Below, one piece after another: positions 41,328 through 53,130 of a stretch of DNA of 64,000 nt. Location: contig FMBT01000304.1 of NCBI GenBank assembly GCA_900095095.1, positions 372,001 to 436,000 of the forward strand, given 5' to 3'. The DNA is from Fragilariopsis cylindrus CCMP1102 (Eukaryota; Bacillariophyta; Bacillariophyceae; Bacillariales; Bacillariaceae). Position 1 is the stretch's first letter; the number at the start of each line of letters is the position of its first letter. The notes below the pieces were generated by a model that was not told the DNA's origin, did not search any database, and was given only the letters and a program-made list of their open reading frames with translations. The translations under genes were made by a program, and so were the position numbers.

Positions 41328-42329
41328 AGAAAGTAGAAAAATGATCACTACTTATAAGGTTAACCATTCATCGAAAAATGGGAATGTACAATAATTCATA
41401 GTCAATCTATTCACATCGTGAATTTTGGACAGCATTGCGAGAAAAAGAATATCCCTTTCTAGCACCATTGCGAGAGTCAAAATTATATAGCCGGGGTAAT
41501 AATTTATACGGGGTGCGTCACGATCCGCGCGTCGCGTTCAAGTCGTCGTACAAATATTTTCCTTAAGTTAGCGTTATGCTGGTCCAAATAAGGAAACTTT
41601 GCCCAATTCAATTTTTGTGCATTATTTTCAACTAGATTTTACTAGTTAACTACGGTATAACATTTTAGACCACATAACATACTACTCTACCAAAGAAAAA
41701 GAAAAAACTTCTATAGACTGTATTTCTATGCTGATTCTGAAAATATCATCCATTCATAACTAACTAGCCTGTACAAATGCAAACAAATAAGGGAAAATAT
41801 ATGCTCTTCAAGTGTGTTTTTTGTACGCCCATTTTGACGGGTGTGTGATTGACGACTCGATTCATTCATTCAGTCGTATCACAGTACAGTATGTGTTCTA
41901 ACATTCTTCGCTCCTGCGGACGAGGTTCAAAATGATTTAGATCATTCACATTAACCTTCGCCTTCTCCTTCTCCTTCTCCTTCTCCTTCCAGTTACATTT
42001 ATCTCTGGAAATACGGTTTTTGGACGCTTCTCATTTTCCTTCTCCCAGTTATCGCTAATCAGGATGTTTAAATCCATCTACCCTGAAGAGAACGATATGT
42101 TCGCGATTTGTATGACGAAGCGACTTCTGTACCACACTCTCTGTGTACTTTTGAAATTGTCAACGAAACTGCAACATAGCAGCACATAAAAGCTGAAAAC
42201 GGTATCTATGGGACTAGTAAGAGCTGATCATCAATCAGATAGGCTTCTGATAATCAAACCATCATACATCATCGTCTCAAGATTCGTTTCATTTGTAGCA
42301 TAAATTTAGTCTATAATCACGAAGCAAAT
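41328..42329. other. Intergenic region
   Basis: No gene seen. A CTTCTC hexamer microsatellite lies at 41961-41992. A short repeat CATTGCGAGA occurs at about 41434 and 41464. Confidence 0.55.
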
Positions 42330-43292
42330 ATGAAACTCAGCTACGCAACTGATACCGATACTATGGCCTCGATAACTATGACCATGATTAAGAAGTCAAT
42401 TGCATTGAACAATGCTGGTATTTGTTGTATGGAATCAAAGAATACAGTTGCAGCAATCGAAATGTTCACTGCCGCTTTTAAAACTCATAAAGAACTCAAG
42501 AATAAACTCGAAATCGCAAGGAGGAAAAACAGCATTCGGAATACGAGAATGACGACAAGAATCATTGACGTGGATGATTTCTTCATCCGTTTTCTACCAG
42601 AACAACATGACACTATTGGTATTAGCTGGACTGCCTTTCGAGATCTTATTCGTCTTCCACCGGTCGGAGAGCTACCCCTGTCTTTGTCCTTTGCAGATGA
42701 TAACATCATACTGAGTGACGAAGAAGGCCAATTACGTGAAGCAGAATGCAGCAGTTTCATTGGATTTCTCTTACCTACCTATGCATTCAATTTAGCGTTA
42801 GCTCATCATCAACATGGTTGCTACTTGCCATTGTTCGGTACGAGTGAAGATATACATGAACACCAAGAAGTAGTAGAAGAAGAAGAAGCAGCAGCACTAT
42901 CAAGAAGCTCACTTCGGCAGTATCATTTTAAATGTGCTGGACGACTGTATGAAAGCACTCTAAGGTTAGAAAGAAGAAGATCGAATAATGAACTGAATTT
43001 GCTTCGAAAACGAGAACATCTTAACCGGAATTCAAGTTCAAGTTCCAATTGGTTTACACCAAGAATTATCTTAGCATGTATCAATAACTTGGCACAGCTG
43101 CATTATCTTATGGATAATACAGTACAATCGCAGCGATGTTACCGTCAGTTACGATCGGCTGTTGCTAATATATATCTACGAAGACAACAAGCAAATGCAA
43201 ATAGTACTAGTAGGGATAATAGGGAGAGTGGGAAGGATTACCTTCAATATTTTTGGACCAGCTCAAATCTGGGTTTGTTGCAGCATCACTAG
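42330..43292 (+). CDS. TPR-like protein, cut by an in-frame TAG
   Basis: 320 residues from ATG 42330. Segments ALNNAGICCMESKNTVAAIE, AFNLALAHHQHG and ACINNLAQLHYLMDNT resemble tetratricopeptide helices of a diatom-type family (L-N-N-L-A, N-L-A-L-A-H). Between them lies charged low-complexity sequence. The frame stops at TAG (43290-43292) but then stays open for another 61 codons of Ser/Thr/Asn-rich sequence to TGA at 43476-43478, the same composition as C-terminal tails of neighbours. The true protein may therefore be 382 residues, with the TAG a recent nonsense change or a read-through stop. Function unknown; likely protein-protein interaction. Confidence 0.7.
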   Translation: MKLSYATDTDTMASITMTMIKKSIALNNAGICCMESKNTVAAIEMFTAAFKTHKELKNKLEIARRKNSIRNTRMTTRIIDVDDFFIRFLPEQHDTIGISWTAFRDLIRLPPVGELPLSLSFADDNIILSDEEGQLREAECSSFIGFLLPTYAFNLALAHHQHGCYLPLFGTSEDIHEHQEVVEEEEAAALSRSSLRQYHFKCAGRLYESTLRLERRRSNNELNLLRKREHLNRNSSSSSNWFTPRIILACINNLAQLHYLMDNTVQSQRCYRQLRSAVANIYLRRQQANANSTSRDNRESGKDYLQYFWTSSNLGLLQHH

Positions 43293-43478
43293 CAAACATC
43301 ATCAATACAATCGTCGACGACATCCGTCATTGCAAGTCCGTTGTCACCAACTGATGATAAGTCGATAGCAATGGTAGCAACCAACACAAGCAGAAGAACG
43401 AACGACGGTTCAAATAGCAAATCTAGTCGAAACAGTACAGTAGCATCCTCTTCCGATGGGAAAGCCGCGGCGGCATGA

Positions 43479-44143
43479 AAACATTATACTGGAAGCAATA
43501 TTAAGATGATAAAAAATCTCTACCCTCTACTAAATTTACACTAGCTAGCTAGCTAATGAACAATTTATTGAAACAGCTACAATCTGAATAATTAAAGCTC
43601 GTTCACATGATTAATACTTTGAATAGTTAAAGCTCGTTTACAACTTAGTGAAACATTTTCATCATTCTGTTCAGTAACAATGCTACATGAGTAAAATGAG
43701 TACCTCCCATTATTGTACTTGCTGTCCACTGTCATTATTTAGGTAGTATTTCTTATCACCACCCCCATAATCATCAGGTTGTGACACTCAGCCCTCTATC
43801 TCCAAGTGTAATACGATGCTTCTACCTTAACCTCAATTTCAACTGTGGGATCATCAATTAAATATAGTGTACATGTGCAAGTACAATTCATCGATTATCG
43901 GATGGGATACTAGTACCAATTGCTCGACGGAGATTAGTAGATTACTGAGCTGGGAATGCGTATCAGTAGTTAGAGTAGTACCGTACTAACACGGGCTAGG
44001 CTTGTAAAGTCAATTTTTGGTCTTTTTGGTCTAAATTTTTTAATCTATTATATGTTCTGTTCCTGATTTACAGTATATTATGCAACGGATGTTCGATGGA
44101 TCCTTGGTGTTCTATATACACGGTGTCCTCGTTATTCTTGTTT
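43479..44143. other. Intergenic spacer
   Basis: No gene seen. A short direct repeat TTAAAGCTCGTT occurs at about 43590 and 43628. Confidence 0.5.
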
Positions 44144-45340
44144 TTAATCCCTCTTCTCATTGTCGTCGTCCTTCTTCTCCTCAAGCTGAGGAGGGACGAA
44201 TCGTCCTTCGGAATCAAACATGCTGATATCAATAGAAGGCACACGCTTGCTGACGGCGTTGGAGATGAAGGGAATCTTGTCAGGTTCAACTCCCAAAAGA
44301 GAACTAACAGTAGAGTAGCCAATAGCCGCCAAGAGGGTCAAAAAGACCGCATCATTACCAATTTCTGCAATGCCGGGGGGCAACTCGTAGCCAAATATTC
44401 CCGAAGCAGCGGCCGCTGTAATGGCTGCTATGATACCAGGTATAAAGAGGGCAAAGTCCAAGTAGATGGCCTGTTGCATATTAAAACGCACAAGGCGGTT
44501 GATGGAGGGGTTGTTCGAGCCAGCGTTCAGGCCAAGGAAGGCCAAGAAGCCACTGAAAGGAATTTTGCGGTAGAGGACATAGATAGCAGCGACAACACCA
44601 AAAACTGGATTGCTCGCATCAGTGAGAAGGAACTGTCCAAACAGGAGACCGTCCATGAGTGGGAATAAATAAGGCAAGACAGAAATAGCCTTGTCGGTAC
44701 CAGTTGGTGGACTGTCATTGATTTCAGCCAGCTGCGATTCGATGAGCGCGGTGACTTCGGCAGACTTGGCAGCCGATCGAGTGGCTTCGCTCGTCTTACG
44801 CTTTTCGTCTTGGGTCAAGTATTCGAGGCGGTTGCGGAATTGATCCACGCTCACTATTTCATCGATCTGGAGTTTGCCGTCACCCGACTTGTCAAGATCT
44901 TTCATGAGTATTTCCACGCGTTCATCAGGAATTTCCATTTTGAAGGTACGTTCAAGGGCCGCCTTGAGTTCGTCCAATGTTACATCGCCATCGTTATTGG
45001 CATCAAATTCTTGAAAGACCTTTGCTGTGAATTTCGTGCGTTCGCTAGCTTGTTGTGACTCAAGTTCGGCGGCTTCGGCACGGAGCTTAGCAGCCATGGC
45101 CTTCAAGCGTTGGACCTCAGTCTCTTGTTCTGTATCAGGATCGAAGAGAGATGCTTGGAGTGCTGTAGTTGCTGTGTTGGATATTATCATCATGGGAGAT
45201 GACCTCATAGCCGTTGGCTGTGGTGCTGTTCGCAGGCCAAAGGATGTATGGCTATGAGATTGCATGGAAAAGGCATCGCTTTGTTGGGTGGTGGCACTCA
45301 AGGCGACAAAAGCAAGGATGGAGGATGTTGAGAACTTCAT
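44144..45340 (-). CDS. TIC20: Plastid Tic20-like membrane protein with two EF-hands
   Basis: 398 residues. The N-terminus (SSILAFVALSATTQQSDAFS) is a signal peptide whose cleavage region SDAFS resembles the ASAFAP plastid motif of diatoms, followed by a Ser/Arg transit-like stretch. A coiled coil (LKAMAAKLRAEAAELE) precedes two EF-hands, DANNDGDVTLDEL and DKSGDGKLQIDEI, both with complete D-x-D/N-x-D-G loops. The C-terminal half, from YLFPLMDGLLFGQFLL through FLAFLGLNAG, RLVRFNMQQAIYLDFALF and AIGYSTVSSLLGVEPDKIPF, matches Tic20/Ycf60, the channel-associated subunit of plastid protein import. Codon use is more GC-rich than in neighbours, as for well-expressed genes. The EF-hand plus Tic20 combination implies calcium control; that is inference. 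Confidence 0.82.
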   Translation of the reverse strand: MKFSTSSILAFVALSATTQQSDAFSMQSHSHTSFGLRTAPQPTAMRSSPMMIISNTATTALQASLFDPDTEQETEVQRLKAMAAKLRAEAAELESQQASERTKFTAKVFQEFDANNDGDVTLDELKAALERTFKMEIPDERVEILMKDLDKSGDGKLQIDEIVSVDQFRNRLEYLTQDEKRKTSEATRSAAKSAEVTALIESQLAEINDSPPTGTDKAISVLPYLFPLMDGLLFGQFLLTDASNPVFGVVAAIYVLYRKIPFSGFLAFLGLNAGSNNPSINRLVRFNMQQAIYLDFALFIPGIIAAITAAAASGIFGYELPPGIAEIGNDAVFLTLLAAIGYSTVSSLLGVEPDKIPFISNAVSKRVPSIDISMFDSEGRFVPPQLEEKKDDDNEKRD

Positions 45341-46017
45341 TGTATTTGCGTTGATTCTATTTATTATTTGAGGTTGGTAGTGTTGGTAGTGTTGGTTGTT
45401 TGGTAGTGTTGGTTGTTTGTTTGGTTGGTTGATTTAGTATTTGATAGTGTACGTGTTTATGTTTGTGTTTCGTTGTGTTGAAAGTTAATTTTGTGAGACA
45501 TCAATCTGCGGAAGTAATTTCCTTTCAAGTCTTCATTGATTGTTTGTTGTATGCCGATGTTGACTCACTCTTCGTTCGCGTCAATCGTACTTGACAGTAT
45601 TACCGCGCTGTTTTTTGATAAAGTGAAGCCATCACGTCAGCATGCCTGCGTTGTTATGCTTAGATTTGTTCGTGGTCTGTTTCTAGGAACTTCATTCATT
45701 CGTGCTTCGCTCGCTTCAATTCAATTCGTGATCGAGTCACTCAAATTTGTTACTTGTGACTCGATTCCTCGACTCATCAATCGCTCGCTCATTAAAACAG
45801 CTTTCAAGGTATCTAAAAGCGGATCAGCACGACTGAATTATATCGATTCTGGGAATTGAGATTTCTCAAAATTGATCATCAACGTTAAATTTTATTGCGC
45901 GACGTTCCAATTTTGTTTCGAGATCACGTTGCGCTTTTGAAAAATCATATCAATTTTAAAACGATGCCCCGAAAATTACAATAGACCACAAAAAACAACA
46001 CGGAAAGTCAAGCAACA
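45341..46017. other. Divergent promoter region between the Tic20-like gene and a small gene
   Basis: The 5' leader of the Tic20-like gene is CA-rich on its coding strand (GTTGGTAGT repeats, 45370-45430). A plus-strand frame open at 45536-45859 starts at TTG, its sequence is patterned like TCGCTCGCTTC repeats, and I do not call it. Confidence 0.5.
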
Positions 46018-46380
46018 ATGATGCTTCCTCCCAAGCAGATATCTAACCTAGCGACTAGAGCTCTCATGTATGCTGGCGGAGGGTTCTACGGAGCCGTGGC
46101 AGCGGCTGTAGTAGTCACACTTCCCATGACACCCATGATGTTTGACGCGCCAAACAAAAAAGAGGAAGTATCCGTGCATCCGGGATGTTTCTTGTTTGCG
46201 AGTTGGATTGGTTTGTTGCCAGCCACGTGCATTTGCTCTTTTGATCTATTGCATGCCGCTCGACATGCAACACCGCTTCCTTTCCTGTCAGCATTATTTC
46301 CTATCATTTATTCGTTGGTGCTTTTTGGTGTGCCGGAACTGTTGAATAATAAACACAAATGGGAAAAGAAGAAGAAGTAG
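46018..46380 (+). CDS. Small membrane protein
   Basis: 120 residues from ATG 46018, with hydrophobic segments at about 17-37 (YAGGGFYGAVAAAVVVTLPM), 56-72 (CFLFASWIGLLPATCIC) and 90-107 (LSALFPIIYSLVLFGVP), and a Lys-rich C-terminus (NNKHKWEKKKK). No family recognised. GC content is higher than in the flanks. The KKKK end could serve as an ER-retrieval type signal, which is speculation. Confidence 0.65.
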   Translation: MMLPPKQISNLATRALMYAGGGFYGAVAAAVVVTLPMTPMMFDAPNKKEEVSVHPGCFLFASWIGLLPATCICSFDLLHAARHATPLPFLSALFPIIYSLVLFGVPELLNNKHKWEKKKK

Positions 46381-46779
46381 TACTGATCAATCAATCATCA
46401 ATCAAACAAAAGAGGTAGATACAAAGTTCTAACAAAACCAAAAATATAAAAAATACAGTAATAAAGAGATGCATTAACAGTTATTTCATCAACAGCAAGC
46501 TGCCATGTAAACCATTGCATCAGGTTATGATCCAAACAGAAAAAGAATTCTTTCTGATTTCATTATACTTTCAGCACGATAGAGTTTGACATATTATAAC
46601 AAGTTTCTAGAGAATAAATAAAATTAAGAAGGAGTAAAAAGTTCATGACGTATTGAATACTAAATATCTACAGTGGTATCAGAAAGAAGGACTGATGTTG
46701 TTGAACTTGAACTTGTTATTGTTGTTGGAAACTTGTTGGAAACTTGTTGGAACTTGTTGAATTTTGCTGTTTCATCTAT
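46381..46779. other. Intergenic spacer, convergent 3' ends
   Basis: No gene. A short CTTGTTGGAA repeat at about 46727-46765 near the end of the next gene. Confidence 0.5.
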
Positions 46780-49700
46780 CTACACATTGTCGACGACCAT
46801 CAACCGACGACGACGACATTTATACCAATCCATAATTAATTCAATAACCATATTATTCATATCATTTTGTCTTGGACAAAATTTAACTTGTGTCCGTGCA
46901 TTTCTACGTTTAATATAATCTCTTGGTATGATTCGTTCCCATGGCATTAATTCCTTTAAGGATGGATTACGACTATATCTTATTTGTTTATGAAGTCTTT
47001 TCAATTTTTTATTATATGCATCAAGAGGATCATTGTCAGTATTATCTGTCCCATAATGATAGTTACTTTTACTTCCATCTGTTTCTGTGATATTTATTTT
47101 GGTGATTCCATCATCGTAGTATACATAGGAATGACGTATACCTGATTGTACTGCTAATGAACCAAAGTAATAGGGTATTGCATAATTCTTTGGAAATAAT
47201 TCCATTATGTGTTTGCAGGAGTTTTTTCTTGTTTGTTCTTGTTCTTGTTGTTGTTTCCCATCATAATCAGAGTTTGATTTCAGTAGTGACAATGAACTTG
47301 AACTTGAAGTGGAAGACGACATAAAAATTAATCCTGTTAATTGTGCACCATGTGGTGAAATTAATATATCAGTATTACGAAAAAATTGTATTTGTTCTTC
47401 AAATGTTTTACCTTCAAAGAATGTAACTTGTACAGTACTGTTCCTCTCGTTGCTGTTCTCGTCGTCTGTGGTATTAGTATGATTATTGGTATTGTTATTA
47501 CTGTTATTATTATTGTGATTGTTATTGTTATTATAGAAGACATAACTAATTTTGGATAATTGATATGCTAATTCTTTCCAATTTAATATAGTACGTCCAC
47601 TCGTATATGAATCCTTTCGATTCAGTATGCCAACTCTTGGTGGACGAAGATAATGATCATTGTCTTCGTTGTTGTGATTGCTCTTTTTTTTCTTGTTCTT
47701 GTCATTGTCATTGCCATCTATATTATCAACTTCGACTTCGACTTCGACGACAGTGGCAGTGGTAGCAGGACCATAATAAACACCTTTCTGTTGTTGTTGT
47801 TCTTCTTCTTCTTTACTATCAGTATTTTCCGCCATCGATGACGTCCTCATTAGTCTTCTCCTACTTTGAACCATACTGGTATTCGTTGTCTGCAATGATG
47901 ATGAGCTAGTATTAGCCGCCGCCAAAGTCGACGCCAGTACAGGTACTGTAACTTTAAATGTTCCACCTGGAATGCAGGCCTTTGGTACCTTCACTCGTAA
48001 TTTCTGACCTGGATTGTGTGGGTTACTGTCGTTGTTATTTATTCGAAAACATATAATAATGAAAGTGAAGTGAAGTAACAAGTTGCATGCATCATCGAAA
48101 GACAAAGAGAAAGCTTATCAGAATTAGAGAACAAAATAAGGATCAATGAACACATACATATATTGTGTCTATATCACATACGTACATAAATGTGATAGCA
48201 TCTCCTGGTTTTTTGTGTTTGGGACATTTTAAGGCAACCTTACGCTTTGTTGCTGTCGTTTTCGGCAATTCTTCAGATGTCCCAGCGGCCGGTGGCAATT
48301 TCGATTGTAATAATAAATTTTTGACATGATTCCTTTGTATATTAACTTGATCATTTCGTTGTTTCTCTAAAGCATCTTGTTCTATCTTCATCTTCATAAA
48401 CTTTTGTAGATTCACTTTATCATTCCGTTGTTTCTCTAAAGCCTCATTTTCTGTCTTCTTCTTTCTAAGTTGTTGTAATGATAATAAATAATCATCCATT
48501 AATATATTCCATTCCTGATTATATAACATTAAAAATCCATTTTCACCTAATGATCTATAGGTTCTGATTGTTTGATTGGAATGAAAATATTTGGATGGTG
48601 ATAATATTCTTTGTGTTTTTATATTCGTATTCGTACTATCAGTAATAGAATTATTATTGTTCACAGCAATATTATTACTATCTGTATTAGTAGTAGTAGT
48701 AGTAGTAGTACTAGTTATAGTACCACCATAATATTCATTTGTGGACATGATACTAACATTTAATGATGTTGATGTTGTTAATAATTCATATATACCTTTT
48801 AAAAAAGGATTCTTTTGAAATCCTTTCTTCATTAAATATTCACCTTGTGCTTCTTCATATAATAATATTGGTTTAAAATAAAAATAAGTACTACTACCGG
48901 TACTACCAGAAGAAGTTGAATTTGAATTTGTTGTTGAGTTTGATCTATAATAATATTTACCTGCATTGGAATTACATTCAATCCAATAATCAAAACATTT
49001 TAATAATTCTTCCATAGCATGAACAAAATGTTGTAATAATTGTGATTTCATCGATGGTCGAATTTGACAAACTGCAGCAGAATATAGTTGTGGTTTGGGT
49101 CTGTATCTACTGTTATCGAATGTTGTATTCGGATTATCTGGATTCGGATCATTAGATGAGATAATATCAGGATTATTTGATATTGATAGTGAGGATGATG
49201 GTGGTAAGAAATCCACTTTGGACGATTGATGTAATTCATGATAATTAGCATTCATATAATCAAAACGTCGTGCCGCAGGAAATCCTAACCCACCATCATT
49301 CTTATTATCATCCACAAACCTATTCTCATCATCATTCTTCTTCTTCTTATAATAATCATAAGATTTCATTAATTTTGGTATTTCATTTAATTGATTACCA
49401 CGAAATGGTTGATAATTACAAAGTTTTATATCCGATTTCATACTTTTTTTTGTTATTATTTCATCATTATACACGAAAGAAATGTGTCTTAATATCTCTT
49501 TTTGGTCAACGATAACAGGGACACGTAATTGCAATTGAATGATTGATGCGGTATTGTTACTTTTATCATTGTTCATAGTATCATTTTTTTCTTCAAAAAT
49601 AGAAATCAATTTAAATTGTTCTGGTACTTCTTTTTCTTTTCTTTTTTGTCGATTCTTTGCGTAATCAAGAAATCTTTCTTTCTGTTTCAGATTCAGACGT

Positions 49701-50413
49701 TGTTCACGTTGTTGCTGTTGAGTATTAGTATTACTATTAGATGGTTTATCATCAATCACAACAAGACTACTGTGCATTTGTGTTGCTTGTCGATGCAATG
49801 CAATGACACCTAATATACAAATAAATACTAGTAACAAAAATGTTCGTAGTACTACACCCATTTTTTTCTTCTTCCTTTTGTAGATATGACTATGTTGTTT
49901 AGGATTGCCATGTCCATTATGATTGTGTCCATTGTTGCCACTGTTGCTATTGTTGCCATTGTTGCCATTGTGTCCCTTGTGTCCATTATGATCATGATAG
50001 TGTTGTTTATCAGAAGAAGAATTTAAATTTGCTGCAGTCGTCATTATTGATTTCGTGGTCATTTTTGTATTTGTTGGACGTGTATTAGTACCTCTGCTAC
50101 CACCAGGGTCGAGACGACGACTTGGACTATTACTACTACTACGGCTGTTATTGTGATTATGATTATGATTACTAGGATAAATTGGAATAGTAGTAGCACT
50201 ACTTCTTGGACTTAATTTCGGATTACTCGTTGTCGATGGGATTCTATTGTTATTGTTATTGTTATTGTTATAACTACTACTGGTACTGGTACTACTAGCC
50301 GTTGACATAGGACTTGGACTTATTAGTATTGGACTGCTTTCAGGACATTTAACAGCATCATCATTGTTATCACTACTGTCATTAGTAGTCAATGCTATTC
50401 TTCTTCTTGACAT
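46780..50413 (-). CDS. GT61-type (DUF563) glycosyltransferase, type II membrane protein (two exons)
   Basis: Exon 1 is 48186-50413, the intron 48026-48185 (GTACGT..CGACAG), exon 2 46780-48025; phase 2, giving 1157 residues. The N-terminal 180 residues are low complexity; the anchor is at about 184-205 (RTFLLLVFICILGVIALH). GT61 features lie in the second exon: PRVGILNRKDSYTSGRTI, FFEGKTFEEQIQFF, TDILISPHGAQLTGLIFM and MELFPKNYAIPYYFG. The part before (ICLNYQP-like start, KSQLLQHFVHAMEELL, FHSNQTIRTYR) should be the N-terminal half of the same fold. Between the halves lie a charged coiled coil and a short doublet, CPKHKKPGDAITF then PGQKLRVKVP..CIPGGTFKVTVP, a PGD-type repeat seen in other diatom proteins. 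The intron cuts the doublet cleanly. It probably transfers pentose or GlcNAc in the Golgi; substrate unknown. Confidence 0.82.
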
Positions 50414-51280
50414 TGTTGTTTATTTCAACAACAACAAAAAAATCCTCAGCACACAGCCAACAAACAAACAAACACGACCACGCTAACTACCGCAAGCAAA
50501 GGAAAGGCGGAGCGAGCGATGTGAGGAGGATAATGTGCGTGGATGGGCTGTGGTGAGTTAATTATAATTGTGGATTGGCTTGTCTGCTAGCTACAGTTAG
50601 CATAATAAGAAGCAACAAAGAGAGAGAGGTGCTGGCATGCTGGTGTGTTTCGCATTCTCATATCAATCGTTGTATCATAAAAAAATATATAATTTTTACG
50701 TTTTGAATTTATTATTACCATGTGCGCGTGAACGAAACTCCGTTTTGTGAGTTTTGGGGGAAATGAGGAGGAGGTATTTGATTATCAAAAAGCTTCAAAT
50801 TAGTACGGTATTCCCCTAATTGTTACATACTGTACGCGTACAAGGCAACACACATTTAATTTTCTATTTGGGGGGTTTTCCTGAGAACTACAGTACTGGC
50901 AACACGTGTCAACTTCTAGTTTCGGGGCAATTCGCTAGAAGGTGTGTTTTTAATTAACTAACTTTCAAATCCCTACTACTGTAAAGTAGAAGCCGAATAG
51001 TAGCATAGAGGGGGCCCCCAAAATAAAAGGTGCATTTGGGGGTAACAAAATTCGTACCCGAAAACTTTTACTAGTATTTGTTAGTGTAGTAGATAATAAC
51101 AGCTTTAGCATCAAGTATATACACCTGAAAGTCATTTTTTTGGAAAATCAAACAAGGAAGTTTACAATTGATCTATTGGATGGAGAACTATTATATTCCT
51201 TAGTTGTGTAAGCCTGCTGGTATCTCACAATGTAGGCTCACACACACCACACATTTTAGGGATTTTTAAAATGTAGGTGT
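50414..51280. other. Upstream region of the GT61 gene
   Basis: No gene. Includes a C-free purine patch TTTTGGGGGAAATGAGGAGG (about 50750) and a GGGGGCCCCC palindrome (51009-51019). Confidence 0.55.
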
Positions 51281-53130
51281 ACACACAACAAAATATCTCA
51301 TTTGAAAGGGTTGTAGAGGACAACACTGGATAGGTCTGGTGCACTACCATCCAAATGGTGTATTAGAACATTATGTTACCCTCCTACCACTTTTTCATTC
51401 CTGCGGTTGAAGAGTAAACTTGATTTCGCTGTTTGAGGTATGCACACAAATAACCATATTATTTTCCAGCAAAAAATGCACCAAGAAATCTCTTATTCGA
51501 AATGGTTGCAACTGAGAATTTTCTTTTGGTTGGGTGCAGCAGCCTCTACATAGTATATGTGAACCTTTTCTTACCCTCCTAGCACTTTTTCATTCTTGCG
51601 GTTGAAGAGAAAACTTGATTTTGCTGTTGTTGGAGGTACGGTATGCACGCAAAAAGTCATATTTTTGAGCAAAATGCACCACAAAAATTCTTATTCGGAA
51701 TGGTTGCAACTGAGAACTTTCTTTTGATTGGGTGCAGCAGCCTCCACATAGTGTATGAGAATCTTGTCTTACCCTCCTACCACTTTTTTGTTTCTGCAGT
51801 TGAAGAGCAAGTTGATTTCGCTGTTGGAGGTATGCAAGCAAATAGTCATATTTTTGAGCAAAATGCACAACAAAAATTCTTATTTGGAATGGTTACAACA
51901 GAGAACTTACTTTTGGTTGGGTACATAAGCCTTTGCATAGTGTATTAGAATATTGTGCTACCCTCCTACCACTTTTTTGTTACTGCAGTTGAAGAGAAAA
52001 GTTGATTTCGCTGTTTGAGGTATATATGCACACAAATAATCATATTTTCCAGCAAAATGCACCAAGAAATCTCTTATTCGAAATGGTTCCAAAGGAGAAC
52101 TTTCCTTTGGTTGGGTGCAGTAGCCTCTGCATAGAAAGTAGGTGAACAAGAGATCCAGGTGTAGGTGATAACAGCCGGTTGGTCTGAAACACAAGGGTTG
52201 GTTCAACAGTACTAGACAAATTGAATGTGTGCACACAACATCACACACAACAACAACACCAACAAGTTGAATATGTGTTTCCATCATGAACAGCGACAAG
52301 TTGAATGTAGAGGCACACAACATCATGATATAGAATTCGTTTTGCTAATGTGGTGAACAGGAACAAGTTGAATGTAAACACACACACAAAATCACAGACA
52401 ACAACACACACAACAACAACAAGTTGAATAAGTAGCACACAATATCATGAAAGAGAATTTGTTTTGCTGTTGTGGTGAACCAAACCTGCCAGGTCAGGTG
52501 CACCATCATTCACATAGTGTACTAGAATATTGTGTTTGCCTCCTACCACTTTTCTGTTACTCTGGTTGAGGAATAAAATTCGTTTCACTGCTGTTGCACG
52601 CACAAAAAACATGATTTTTGACCAGAAATGAACCACAAAATATCTCATTTGAAAGGGTTGCAGAGGACAACACCAAATAGGCTGGTTGCACTAATATCCA
52701 CATAGTGTAGTAGTAGTAGAACATTGTGTTTGTCTCCTACCACTTTTCTGTTCCTCTGGTTGAGGAATATAATTCTTTTCACTGCTGTTGCACGCACAAA
52801 AAACAACAAAGTGATTCTTGATCAGAAATGAACACAAAATATCCTAGTTGAAAGGATTGCAGACAATAATACCAGCTGGGCGGGCTGCACTAGCATTCAC
52901 ATAGTGTACTATAGAACAATATGTTTGCCTCCTACTACTACCTACTACTTTTATCTCTAGATGGCAGGCACACAAAAAACATGATTTTGGATCAGAAATA
53001 ATGAACAACACAATTTCTCAATTTAAACAGTTACAGAGGACAACACCAGATGGGTCTGGTGCACAAACATCCACGTGTGTACTAGAACATTATGTTTGCC
53101 TCCTACCATCCCTGGTGGTTCACGATCACC
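51281..53130. repeat. Satellite-like array, about 195-bp unit, about nine units
   Basis: The anchor CTCCTACCACTTTT occurs near 51381, 51576 (one change), 51774, 51963, 52540, 52734, 52929 (diverged) and 53100 (diverged). Spacings are 195, 198, 189, 577, 194, 195 and 171 bp; 577 is about three units, where the sequence is diverged and carries ACAAGTTGAATGT subrepeats (52205-52430). Each unit also has an ACATAGTGTA..AGAAT block, a GTTGAAGAG or GTTGAGGAA block, and AAAATGCACCA or AAATGAACCACAAAAT. The short ORFs here are by-products of the repeat. Confidence 0.9.

Noticed and set aside
8204-43292. Idea that TGA or TAG is reassigned as a sense codon
   Set aside because: Only two in-frame stops suggest it, and TAG/TGA/TAA all end other confident genes at plausible places (for example TAG at 15750, 30622 and 46380).
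45536-45859. Plus-strand ORF of 107 codons upstream of the small membrane protein
   Set aside because: It starts at TTG and is made of short TCGCTCGC/TTCAATTC-like repeats; more likely promoter sequence.
51590-52648. Several minus- and plus-strand ORFs of 60-120 codons
   Set aside because: All fall in the 195-bp repeat array and repeat the same short peptides; products of the repeat.
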